From contig JAEZWL010000030.1 in NCBI GenBank assembly GCA_023420245.1, forward strand, positions 1 through 49,414: a stretch of 49,414 nt of DNA. Direction: 5' to 3'. This document shows positions 41,667-49,396 of this stretch, in pieces (positions within the stretch are counted from its first letter, which is position 1; each line of letters starts with the position of its first letter). The stretch is from Bacillota bacterium (lineage in GTDB: Bacteria; Bacillota; Clostridia; Oscillospirales; Acutalibacteraceae). The notes under the pieces are model-generated. The model did not search any database. It had not been told where the DNA came from and was given only the letters and a program-made list of their open reading frames with translations. A program made the position numbers and the translations under genes.

Positions 41667-42521
41667 ATGTCCGAAAAGCAACTCAGACAAATTGCAATTT
41701 ACGGAAAGGGTGGAATCGGTAAGTCCACCACAACACAGAATCTTACCGCGGGTCTGGCGGAAGCAGGCAACCATGTTATGGTCGTAGGCTGCGACCCAAA
41801 GGCAGACTCCACAAGGCTGCTGCTGGGCGGGTTAAACCAGAGCACGGTGCTCGATACCATGCGGGAAACCGGAGGCGCGGTGGAACTGGAGGACATTATG
41901 CGCGAGGGATACCTCGGAACAAAATGTGTGGAATCCGGCGGGCCGGAACCGGGGGTCGGCTGCGCGGGGCGCGGGATCATAACATCGATCAGTCTGCTTG
42001 AGCGGCTCGGCGCATACACCGATGATCTGGACTACGTTTTTTACGATGTGCTGGGCGACGTCGTATGCGGCGGGTTTGCCATGCCGATTCGTGAGGGAAA
42101 AGCAAAGGAGATTTACATTGTGGCCAGCGGTGAAATGATGGCCCTTTATGCGGCCAACAATATATCGAAAGGAATTGCGAAGTTTGCGCAAAAGGGTGGT
42201 GTTCGTTTGGGCGGCATTATCTGCAACAGCCGCAATGTTGACCGGGAGGTCGAATTACTGCGGGCCTTTTCAAAAGAGCTCGGTACACAGCTTATCTATT
42301 TCGTTCCGCGCGATAATGTGGTACAAAGGGCAGAAATTCGCAAGAAAACCGTAATTGAGTACAGTCCGGAGGTGCGTCAGGCACAGGAATACCGGAACCT
42401 GGCAAAGGCAATCGATGAAAACGATATGTTTACCATTCCCAGACCGATGACGCAAGCACGGTTGGAAGAAATATTACTGGAATACGGACTATTAGATACT
42501 GTGGATGATTACGCAATTTAG
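41667..42521 (+). CDS. marH: Nitrogenase iron protein-like reductase, MarH-type
   Basis: 284 residues, the length of NifH. P-loop GKGGIGKS (13-20), switch I GCDPKADSTR, the two [4Fe-4S] ligand cysteines Cys99 (GVGCAGRG, with the ADP-ribosylation-type Arg102) and Cys134 (DVVCGGFAMP). It would deliver electrons with ATP hydrolysis to the D/K proteins. It is separated from marDK by the NifX, NifB, MetY and ABC genes, a loose arrangement. By sequence alone it resembles true NifH, so the neighbourhood drives the functional call. Confidence 0.88.
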   Translation: MSEKQLRQIAIYGKGGIGKSTTTQNLTAGLAEAGNHVMVVGCDPKADSTRLLLGGLNQSTVLDTMRETGGAVELEDIMREGYLGTKCVESGGPEPGVGCAGRGIITSISLLERLGAYTDDLDYVFYDVLGDVVCGGFAMPIREGKAKEIYIVASGEMMALYAANNISKGIAKFAQKGGVRLGGIICNSRNVDREVELLRAFSKELGTQLIYFVPRDNVVQRAEIRKKTVIEYSPEVRQAQEYRNLAKAIDENDMFTIPRPMTQARLEEILLEYGLLDTVDDYAI

Positions 42522-42566
42522 GCAACCCTTTTATGATTAATCTAGTTAGGAAAGAAGATATTTTAT

Positions 42567-43004
42567 ATGAAAAATCGCTTGTTTTCCGGAATTGGCGCCG
42601 TTATTTCCGGTCTTCTTATTTCCTTCGGACCTCAAACCCTTTTTAAAGCATGTGGGCCAAAAGAAAACGGCTCCTGGATGCTGTGCCATTGGACCACTCA
42701 GGCAGAGCTTGGCGTCGGATTGCTGATTGCCGCTTCAGGCATCCTTTTCCTCCTCTCCTCATCAGGAAAGGTACGCTTGGGGATCAGCTTTGCCACCGTG
42801 CTTGCGGGAATTCTGGTTATTTTGTTTCCGACCATTTTAATTGGCGGATGCGCGATGAAAACCATGACCTGCCAGAGTTTAACCTTCCCAGTGCTGGAGG
42901 TGATTGGGGCTATTACCGTGATCGGTTTTGCGGTCAATACATGGTTTTTGCTTATTCAAAACCAGACCGAGAAGAAAGGAACAGATAATGCGAAGGCATC
43001 GTAG
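42567..43004 (+). CDS. DUF4418 family membrane protein
   Basis: 145 residues with four hydrophobic helices. Conserved cysteine motifs are FKACGP, MLCHWTTQAELG and GGCAMKTMTCQSLTFP, typical of DUF4418, a family often found beside FtsX/LolD-type ABC genes. Function unknown; the paired cysteines could bind metal or form disulfides. It begins 45 nt after the NifH-like stop and overlaps the ABC permease start by 17 bases, so the trio is at least translationally linked. Confidence 0.78.
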   Translation: MKNRLFSGIGAVISGLLISFGPQTLFKACGPKENGSWMLCHWTTQAELGVGLLIAASGILFLLSSSGKVRLGISFATVLAGILVILFPTILIGGCAMKTMTCQSLTFPVLEVIGAITVIGFAVNTWFLLIQNQTEKKGTDNAKAS

Positions 43005-44202
43005 TTTCACTTTTCTGAATTTCGCGCTCAGTAACCTGAAACGCCGACCGTTCCGCACCGCGGCCATGGTTATCCTTGTTTCTGTTTTATCCTTTGCGCT
43101 GTTTTCCGGTTCGCTAATTTCCTTAAGTTTAAAAAACGGAACGGATGGACTCTCAAAGCGGTTAGGGGCCGACATATTAGTCGTTCCAAAGGGTTATGAC
43201 AGTAAAACGGAGAATATCATATTGCGCGGAGAACCCAGTACATTTTACATGGAAAAGGCCTCGGCTGAGAAAATATCCGCCGTCAGAGGGGTTAGAGCCG
43301 TGTCGCCTCAACTATTTATCGCTTCTCTCAATGCCGATTGCTGCTCGGGAACCATACAGATCATCGGCTTTGACGAAAAAACGGATTTTACCGTCGAACC
43401 GTGGATAAAAAGCAAACTTGGCGAAAATTTGTCCGATAACGAACTGGTTGTCGGGGCGGGTATCGCGGGGGAAGTCGGCAAGAAACTCCATTTCTTTGGC
43501 CGGGATTACGTGGTTGCGGCAAAAATGGATGAGACGGGTACAGGCTTTGATACTTCTGTGTTTATGAACCTGGCGGCCGCGGAAAGAGCAGCAGGGGATT
43601 ATGCCGCAAAAAGCGGTGCAAAGAAACCGCCGGCAGGTTCTGTGTCATCCTTGACCGTATCTGTTGCGGATGGCAATTCTGTCAGCGATGTAGCGGACAA
43701 TATAAGTGGCGTATTGGATAAAAACAAAACTTCGCTGATTGTCTCACAAAGGATACTAAGTAATATTGCCGGCAACTTGCGTTCAACAATATACTTGGTC
43801 ACGGCGCTGATCGTGCTGTTATGGGTTTTATCTGTTTTGGTTCTTGGAGTGGTATTTTCGGTCCTTCTTAACGAAAGAAAGCGTGAATTCGGAATGATGC
43901 GCACTATGGGCGCAACCAGAAAAAAGTTGTCGCATCTGGTGCTTTTGGAGTCAGGATTCATCAGCCTGCTCGGGGGCGGGATTGGGATTGTGCTTGGTGC
44001 TTTGCTGATCCTTCCCTTTCAGGTGTTGATACAACGGGTGATCAGCATGCCCTATCTGCAGCCATCCGCCGGGCAGTTTGCTGTTATAATCACCGCAAGC
44101 CTGATCTTATCCTTTATAGCGGGGCCGTTTTCTTCGCTTGCCTTGGTATTAAAGATAAGCTTAGGGGATGCCTATACGGTAATACGGGATGGTGACATAT
44201 GA
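42988..44202 (+). CDS. FtsX/MacB-type ABC permease
   Basis: 404 residues. One membrane helix near residues 20-45, a large extracytoplasmic MacB-PCD-like domain (about 50-260), then three C-terminal helices with RTMGATRKKLSHLVLLESG, the FtsX signature. The ATG at 42988 has AAAGGAA; the longer frame upstream lies inside DUF4418. It forms a mechanotransmission-type transporter with the LolD-like ATPase (four-base overlap). Such systems export peptides, lipids or metal-related cargo; the cargo is unknown. Confidence 0.85.
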   Translation: MRRHRSFTFLNFALSNLKRRPFRTAAMVILVSVLSFALFSGSLISLSLKNGTDGLSKRLGADILVVPKGYDSKTENIILRGEPSTFYMEKASAEKISAVRGVRAVSPQLFIASLNADCCSGTIQIIGFDEKTDFTVEPWIKSKLGENLSDNELVVGAGIAGEVGKKLHFFGRDYVVAAKMDETGTGFDTSVFMNLAAAERAAGDYAAKSGAKKPPAGSVSSLTVSVADGNSVSDVADNISGVLDKNKTSLIVSQRILSNIAGNLRSTIYLVTALIVLLWVLSVLVLGVVFSVLLNERKREFGMMRTMGATRKKLSHLVLLESGFISLLGGGIGIVLGALLILPFQVLIQRVISMPYLQPSAGQFAVIITASLILSFIAGPFSSLALVLKISLGDAYTVIRDGDI

Positions 44203-44864
44203 TTCTGGAAGTACAAAATCTTATAAAAGAATATGTTCGGGGCAGCATTTCTTTCCGCGCGGTGGACGATGTGTCATTGAAAATCAATAAGGGTGATTTT
44301 GTGTGCATATTCGGCCGTTCCGGAAGCGGAAAGAGTACGCTGCTTAATTTATTGGTGGGTCTTTTAACGCCGACATCCGGAAACGTCCGTTTTGAAGGAA
44401 AGGATTATCGTACCCTTTCTGACAAAGACAGTTCCCTTTTAAGAAATACGAAATTAGGATATATCATGCAGGGACAAAGTGTTTTACCGAATTTGACGGT
44501 ATTGCAGAATGTTTTACTTCCGGTTACTTTTTTCAAGCGGGATGAAGATTTGAAAAGCAGGGCACTTGAACTGCTTGATAAGGTCGGACTCTTTCATCTA
44601 GCCTCGCAGTATCCCGCAAACCTTTCCGGTGGAGAAATGCGCCGTATCGCGATTGTCCGGGCGTTACTCACATCACCCGAATTGTTGATTGCGGATGAGC
44701 CGACTGGCGATTTGGATGAAGAAACCACACGGGAGATTATGAAGCTGTTTGCTTCCGTGGCGGAAGAAGGAGCCGCTGTTCTGATGGTAACCCATGACGT
44801 AGGCACGATGTGCTTTGCAAAGCGCTTCTACACTATGAAATCCGGATTACTGGAAGAGATGTGA
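44199..44864 (+). CDS. LolD/MacB-type ABC ATPase
   Basis: 221 residues. Walker A GRSGSGKST, Q-loop IMQGQSVLPNLTV, signature LSGGEMRRIAIVRAL, Walker B LLIADEPTGDLDEE and switch VTHDVGT: the LolD class. It pairs with the FtsX-type permease. It is the last gene of the sulfur-operon block; a clear terminator appears only at 45232-45281, after about 370 bases that hold only short, doubtful frames. Confidence 0.88.
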   Translation: MILEVQNLIKEYVRGSISFRAVDDVSLKINKGDFVCIFGRSGSGKSTLLNLLVGLLTPTSGNVRFEGKDYRTLSDKDSSLLRNTKLGYIMQGQSVLPNLTVLQNVLLPVTFFKRDEDLKSRALELLDKVGLFHLASQYPANLSGGEMRRIAIVRALLTSPELLIADEPTGDLDEETTREIMKLFASVAEEGAAVLMVTHDVGTMCFAKRFYTMKSGLLEEM

Positions 44865-45231
44865 ACCAAAAGAAAGAACTTTTTCTGAATAGGAGCTTAA
44901 ATTCCGGGATGGTTCATGTAGAGGAACAGATATAAAATGTTCATTACAAAGAAATATCCGGTATCAATTGCCGCCAATACAGCAATTCATTTCAACAGTT
45001 TTGCGTTTTGGTTTGAGAAAGAGCGATTCTTCCTTTTTTGTTTGCAAGCATCCTTCCTGCTCCATCAACATTATGTTTAGAAAAGGTTGACCACAAGTAA
45101 CACATTTTATTGGATCTCTAAGGTTTTTAATATCGGATTTACTTAGTTCCCATAATGCCTTAAACTCTAATAAATAGTTATATACCAATGTCGACTCATC
45201 GCAAATATTTAAATCTTATAAGAAATGAGCA
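44865..45231. other. Intergenic region with opposing short frames
   Basis: Contains a 47-codon plus frame (ATG at 44937 with GAGGAAC upstream) and an overlapping 74-codon minus frame (TTG at 45188, with a CVTCG motif). Neither has a recognised domain and they exclude each other, so I do not call either as a gene. Confidence 0.35.
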
Positions 45232-45281
45232 GCCCTGCTTCTATGAGACGCTCTTGCCTTTACATAGGCAGGGCGTTTTTT
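45232..45281 (+). terminator. Intrinsic terminator on plus
   Basis: GCCCTGC and inner CTATG pair with CATAG and GCAGGGC, followed by GTTTTTTG. It likely ends plus-strand transcription from the sulfur/DUF4418 block before the minus-strand chloramphenicol acetyltransferase gene. Confidence 0.75.
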
Positions 45282-45372
45282 GCGCTTAACTTCGGATAAC
45301 TCGCTATTCAAACTGCGAAGTTCAGAAGGCTTTGTAGCTGCCGAGTATGCTAATAAAAAATGGTTCAATCGG

Positions 45373-46023
45373 CTAAAATAACCACTCATTGCAATTTATT
45401 GCCATTTTGCGCAATGCTTCTACAAATTTTCCAACTTGAAAGCCGTCACAAACCGCATGATGACATTGTATGGCAAGAGGCATTAGAGTACGATTATTTT
45501 CATTTTTATATTTTCCAATGGTGAAGATAGGCAAAAGATAGTTTCCATCAGAAAAAACATTGATGTTGAATGCAGTAAAATCCAGCCACGGAACACTGGA
45601 CACATTAAATGTATTGGGTGGTACATGATCTTGTGGAAAAAGAACTCCGTTCGCATACTGTGCCGTATCCTGCAAATACGCTTGATAAAATTTATCAAAG
45701 CAACAATCATATTTTGTCCACACGGCTGAGAAAGTTTCCTTCTCCATGTTCAAAAATGTATACATCGGGTCAATGACATCCCAATATCCCAAACGGTGTT
45801 CTTCATTGGTTGTCATTCGAAACTCAGGAAATTGGTTCACAATGGTTGACAGCATATAGATTTGAGCAGGATAGGCTTTCACTCCTCGCTCTTTTATCAG
45901 AACAAGCAAATTAGAAACATCAATATCTACCGTCAAACTATAGGAGCATCGGACATCGTTTTTATAATGATCATAGTGACTTTTTCTTGCCCACTGTTCC
46001 ATTTGTATTTCAATAAAATTCAT
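45373..46023 (-). CDS. cat: Type A chloramphenicol O-acetyltransferase
   Basis: 216 residues, the normal CAT length. The active-site motif CHHAVCDGFQVGKF near the C-terminus contains the catalytic His, and SVPWLDFTAFNINV and the N-terminal region fit the type A trimeric enzymes. It transfers acetyl from acetyl-CoA to chloramphenicol, inactivating it. The ATG at 46023 has an AGGAGG site that lies inside an RNA hairpin, with a leader peptide upstream, so expression is probably induced by the drug. The surrounding DNA is AT-rich and fragmented, typical of acquired resistance. Confidence 0.9.
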   Translation of the reverse strand: MNFIEIQMEQWARKSHYDHYKNDVRCSYSLTVDIDVSNLLVLIKERGVKAYPAQIYMLSTIVNQFPEFRMTTNEEHRLGYWDVIDPMYTFLNMEKETFSAVWTKYDCCFDKFYQAYLQDTAQYANGVLFPQDHVPPNTFNVSSVPWLDFTAFNINVFSDGNYLLPIFTIGKYKNENNRTLMPLAIQCHHAVCDGFQVGKFVEALRKMAINCNEWLF

Positions 46024-46031
46024 AATATTAA

Positions 46032-46066
46032 CCTCCTAAAAATATAAAAATATAAATTTCAGGAGG
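46032..46066 (-). promoter_or_regulatory. Translational attenuator hairpin sequestering the cat ribosome site
   Basis: CCTCC at 46066-46062 (in the leader's last codons, minus strand) pairs with GGAGG at 46036-46032, the cat Shine-Dalgarno, with A/U-rich pairs extending inward. A ribosome stalled in the leader would open it. This is the classical cat induction design. Confidence 0.75.
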
Positions 46067-46088
46067 CTATATCGCTTGCTTTTATCAT
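46059..46088 (-). CDS. cat leader peptide (9 aa)
   Basis: Nine codons, MIKASDIAS, with its own AAGGTGG ribosome site. It resembles the length and position of leader peptides of inducible cat genes of Firmicutes. Its last codons form the left arm of the hairpin that hides the cat ribosome site. Chloramphenicol-induced stalling within it would expose that site. Confidence 0.75.
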   Translation of the reverse strand: MIKASDIAS

Positions 46089-46200
46089 AATCGTTCACCA
46101 CCTTAATTATTATAATTTCTGATTATACAAATAATCAGTCCTGATCCCCTTCGTAGAGTGTAAACATTATGCGAAGCCGGCTCTAATTTTACCGAAATTT

Positions 46201-46644
46201 CTAGATGAAAGTCGCTGGATCTATAGCTTTTTTGCTTAGTCTCCATTTGGAATACTGCGGATCATATCCGAGAATAACTGACTTAAATATATCACCCACA
46301 GAAACTTCATCACTAATAAAACGAATATACTTATCAGCCAGTTGGCTTATATGTATACTGCCGACATATCGTTTATTATTCTTCTCAAACTCCACTATTA
46401 CATAACTTATTCCAACATTCAAAACAGTTGCCTCGACCACATCACCAATCTGAGGAGGATCGTTGCGTTTTAATCCATAGTCTTGTTTTGATCCAATGGA
46501 TAATGCGCTGTCAAGCGCATGGTGAATCATGAGCCGCCATTCATCTGATAAAATCACATTGTCGTCACCTTTGTGTTGCCATCTATATGTTTTGGAAAGG
46601 GGTAAATAGTTGCCCAAAAATCCGAGTCTATACAAATCGTTCAA
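46201..46644 (-). CDS. S1-like RNA-binding domain protein, possibly truncated
   Basis: About 147 residues from a TTG. The C-terminal half (IGDVVEATVLNVGISYVIVEF...VGSIHISQLADKY) is an S1/OB-fold RNA-binding domain; the N-terminal half (DEWRLMIHHALDSALSIG) is unrecognised. Coding potential continues upstream of the TTG (FNSIAYKLVEVLNDLY) to a stop in the tail of the TOPRIM gene, and no ATG or ribosome site is present. It may be coupled to, or a frameshifted extension of, the preceding gene, or the 3' part of a larger broken gene. Confidence 0.5.
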   Translation of the reverse strand: MNDLYRLGFLGNYLPLSKTYRWQHKGDDNVILSDEWRLMIHHALDSALSIGSKQDYGLKRNDPPQIGDVVEATVLNVGISYVIVEFEKNNKRYVGSIHISQLADKYIRFISDEVSVGDIFKSVILGYDPQYSKWRLSKKAIDPATFI

Positions 46645-46669
46645 TACTTCAACGAGTTTATACGCTATA

Positions 46670-48190
46670 CTATTGAAATTGTTTTATAAGTCGATCAAAT
46701 TGCATGCAACCCATATCGCCTTTAAATATCTCATATGAGCAAGCGTAAATATTTTCTTGATTAACAATATTTAAATAGACTTTATTATTTGCACTTTCGG
46801 CTTTTTTAAGTATGAAACTTAACATATCCAAGGAAGGATTAATTTGCAACTGTATTTCATTTATGGCAATAATGATTTTACTATTTTCTACATAGCCACA
46901 ACTTGCTAGAGTTGCATTGCTTCTAAGTGCTTTGATGGTCTCGTCTGGCAATCCAATATTCAATTGCAATTCCTGATGGTCATGATAAGATTCAATTCCA
47001 ACACCCTGTTGAATTTCCTTTCTTTCTATCAGCCCTAATCGTTCGTTTAAATTTGTCTGTTTATGGATTTCAAATATTTCTTTCACAATATTAAATAGCA
47101 GTTTGAAATTATCTTTCGAAATCGTATTAAAAGGAGCTATTTCATTGAGTATATTATCTGCAAATTCATTTTTTGACAATGTATAAACTTTTTTTAATTT
47201 ACCCGCTTTGATTAAACTCTTAAGTTCATTTTTATCCGGAATCTCTAGATTTTGATTATCAACATATACTTCATCATCTATAATTAAATTAGGCATATTG
47301 TCTCTGGCCTTTAATGAGTAGATTTTGCTATCCGTTTTTTTCTCATTAAAATTAAATTCACTACTTAGATATAGTCGCTTATTATCCCTATCTTTTGTTT
47401 TTATCTCACTGTCAGTATAATAATTTTCTATACTGATTGCAGGTGTGTTTTTTCGGAACTCGGGTAAAGGTAATATTACAGCATAAACATTATTTCCTAA
47501 ATAGCAATAGCCTTGGTCGCTTTTATAAAGTTTGTTAATATCGTCTTTATCAGAGTCGAAGACAAATATGCGAAGCTTTTCATTTGGAAAAAGTGCGTTA
47601 TATTGACATATAGTATTTAAAGTATTTGCGCCACTCAATTTTTTATCTTTAAGCCTATCATTATCATCGGATAAACTTTCGTCATATTCTAAAAATTTAA
47701 ATTTCAAATTACTATATAAGCCCTCTGCGTTAAACTTTTTGAAAGCCGATTTCAAATGTTTCCAATCAGTTTTGCCTTCTGTAATAATCAAATTTTGATT
47801 TATATTTATCAAGTTGTGAATAAGTCTTTCTTTATTAGGTACAAAAGATTTAATGTAAATATCCGTAGTTATTTTTTCATTTTTTAATATTATCAGAACT
47901 TCGTCTTCTACATAACTTTTTTCTGTTTGAATAATTTCACCAGTTGAAATAATAAGACGATCTTCGTCCTCATTTCCATATAAAAATAGCAAATTTGAAT
48001 ATAAACTTACATCTGCTATCTTAAATTTATTATAACTAATAGCATAGTCATGCATAGAATCATTAACGTTCTTTTTTACAATTAGTTTTACATAAACCCA
48101 CTTTCCTTCAAATTGATTTACTATTTTAATAGCATCTTCTTTTGAAGTTTTGACTAGCCTTATATCTGATGGTAAATTATTATACTTCAT
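46670..48190 (-). CDS. TOPRIM-domain protein (OLD-like), possible defence gene
   Basis: 506 residues, AT-rich compared with neighbours. The middle holds TOPRIM-like motifs: Glu138 in LIITEGKTDW, the acidic DxD at Asp212/Asp214 (VFDSDKDD) and ISIENYY (Glu255), as in OLD-family nucleases and primase-like domains. No ATPase domain of the OLD type is present. The ATG at 48190 has AGGAGAAAG upstream. OLD-type TOPRIM proteins often serve in phage defence, and the gene lies in acquired DNA beside cat, but its function is unproven. Confidence 0.6.
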   Translation of the reverse strand: MKYNNLPSDIRLVKTSKEDAIKIVNQFEGKWVYVKLIVKKNVNDSMHDYAISYNKFKIADVSLYSNLLFLYGNEDEDRLIISTGEIIQTEKSYVEDEVLIILKNEKITTDIYIKSFVPNKERLIHNLININQNLIITEGKTDWKHLKSAFKKFNAEGLYSNLKFKFLEYDESLSDDNDRLKDKKLSGANTLNTICQYNALFPNEKLRIFVFDSDKDDINKLYKSDQGYCYLGNNVYAVILPLPEFRKNTPAISIENYYTDSEIKTKDRDNKRLYLSSEFNFNEKKTDSKIYSLKARDNMPNLIIDDEVYVDNQNLEIPDKNELKSLIKAGKLKKVYTLSKNEFADNILNEIAPFNTISKDNFKLLFNIVKEIFEIHKQTNLNERLGLIERKEIQQGVGIESYHDHQELQLNIGLPDETIKALRSNATLASCGYVENSKIIIAINEIQLQINPSLDMLSFILKKAESANNKVYLNIVNQENIYACSYEIFKGDMGCMQFDRLIKQFQ

Positions 48191-48261
48191 AGAGTTACTT
48201 TCTCCTAACAATTTTAATCATCTATATATGGAAAATCAGACGTGAATGATAAGCAGTCAAA

Positions 48262-48287
48262 GCCCAAAAATCATCGGATTTTTGGCT
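48262..48287. terminator. Hairpin upstream of the TOPRIM gene
   Basis: CCAAAAATC / GATTTTTGG perfect 9-base arms with a 4-base loop and an outer AGC/GCT. It lies in the gap between the fragmented region and the TOPRIM gene, and A/T runs in the arms make it plausible in either direction. Confidence 0.5.
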
Positions 48288-48356
48288 GTCTACCTCCAAT
48301 TAAAAGAGGTTCATAGTCCACATCTTCGACCTGTTCCTACTCGTACCTGAAAGCTC

Positions 48357-48563
48357 TCAAAAACATCCATTCTGTTCTCTCACGCTTAGTACAGCTTTTG
48401 GACTTGTTTCCACGAGACGAAAATCGGCTGTCGTAAACACCCTGTTTTCAACATAAAAGGCCACGAAGAGCGCCTCTTTTACCCCTGCTTTTCTACCCTC
48501 GACTTCAATACTACCGTCTCTACATGAAACGAGAGTCTTATATTGATCAGGCTCTATAAATGT
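48357..48563 (-). pseudogene. Gene fragment without start codon
   Basis: A 68-codon open frame between stops encodes a protein-like sequence (EPDQYKTLVSCRDGSIEVEG, FVAFYVENRVFTTADF) but has no ATG, GTG with a ribosome site, or recognised domain. It looks like the internal or 3' part of a lost gene, consistent with decayed mobile DNA in this stretch. Confidence 0.35.
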
Positions 48564-48608
48564 TTACATTTTAGTGATTTTGAGAGAACTGGATGAGGAG
48601 TTCCTGCT

Positions 48609-48726
48609 ATGAAATTATGCCAATCTTGTTAATCCGTACGAGGGAACATGTCCAATAAAAACATCCCGCGTTTGGGAAAACGGCAAGGCTTTTTATAGCT
48701 GCTATAACAATATTGATATAGGATAA
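48609..48726 (+). pseudogene. Short cysteine-rich protein gene with a frameshift
   Basis: ATG at 48609 with GAGGAG upstream reads MKLCQSC then a stop; deleting one T at 48629-48630 opens a frame NPYEGTCPIKTSRVWENGKA ending YSCYNNIDIG at 48726. The joined product would be a ~38-residue four-cysteine peptide resembling a small zinc-binding protein. Either a genuine frameshift mutation or a chance frame. Confidence 0.35.
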
Positions 48727-48727
48727 G

Positions 48728-49296
48728 CTATTCCCCAGTCTTTTTTGTCAATTTATGCCGCAGCGTGTTGAGCTCGTCTATCATAGCAGGACGACGCTTA
48801 TATTTTTCGGCAAACTCGTCGATTAGCTTTAGCGCCTCTTGCGTACCGCCAGCCGAATTCAATTCCCGGATGGACGCACATATTTTTTTATATCCGTGTC
48901 GGTCAGAAGCCTCTGCTGCTGCGCGTACAATTTCCAACTTGTAAATATCGAACACAACTTCCGGAGAATATTCAGCCAGGGCCCTGCCGTATTGAAATAC
49001 GGTACTTGGACTCTGTGTGACTTCGTTGAGCAGCAAAAGCCAATCGTGTTCAGCGTTGAGAATATACATATATACCGGCGATGTTTTGTACCTTGCACGG
49101 ATTGCCGGGTATTCGCTCTCCCAATTTTCACCGTAGAGCGCTTTCATTTTATCATAGTATTGCGTTTGCCCCTGAAAAACGAGTTTGTCCGCAATATCAA
49201 TTTGCTTTTTTGTCTCACCGGTAGCGTCATAGATATCGAACAGTAAGTGCATCCACTTCTCCGCACGATTATAATAATTTTCATTGGAATGTATAG
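48728..49296 (-). pseudogene. C-terminal fragment of a SWIM zinc-finger family protein
   Basis: The open frame reads through SNENYYNRAEKWMHLLFDIY to the C-terminus KKTGE with helical repeats (YKKICASIRELNSAGGTQEA; RRPAMIDELNTL) typical of the C-terminal region of bacterial SWIM-domain proteins. The N-terminal SWIM zinc finger and several hundred residues are missing. A stop lies at 49297-49299, just upstream of possible insertion-sequence DNA, so it was probably cut by insertion. An internal ATG (49252) could still make a 174-residue product. Confidence 0.6.
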
Positions 49297-49396
49297 GTTA
49301 AAATGATGTGACCCAATAAAAGAGGAAGTAAAAGCCCTCCATGTGATAGAATGAGTTCACCACAAACCATTCCACAGGAGAGGACAGAAACTTCCC

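Noticed and set aside
33210..42521. True nitrogen-fixing nitrogenase
   Set aside because: NifE/N, homocitrate synthase and the His442 equivalent are not seen, and the genes sit with sulfur-assimilation genes. BchLNB or CfbCD enzymes are also unlikely because NifB- and NifX-like genes are present.
44937..45188. Opposing short ORFs of 47 and 74 codons
   Set aside because: They overlap on opposite strands, have no recognised domains, and the longer one lacks a ribosome site.
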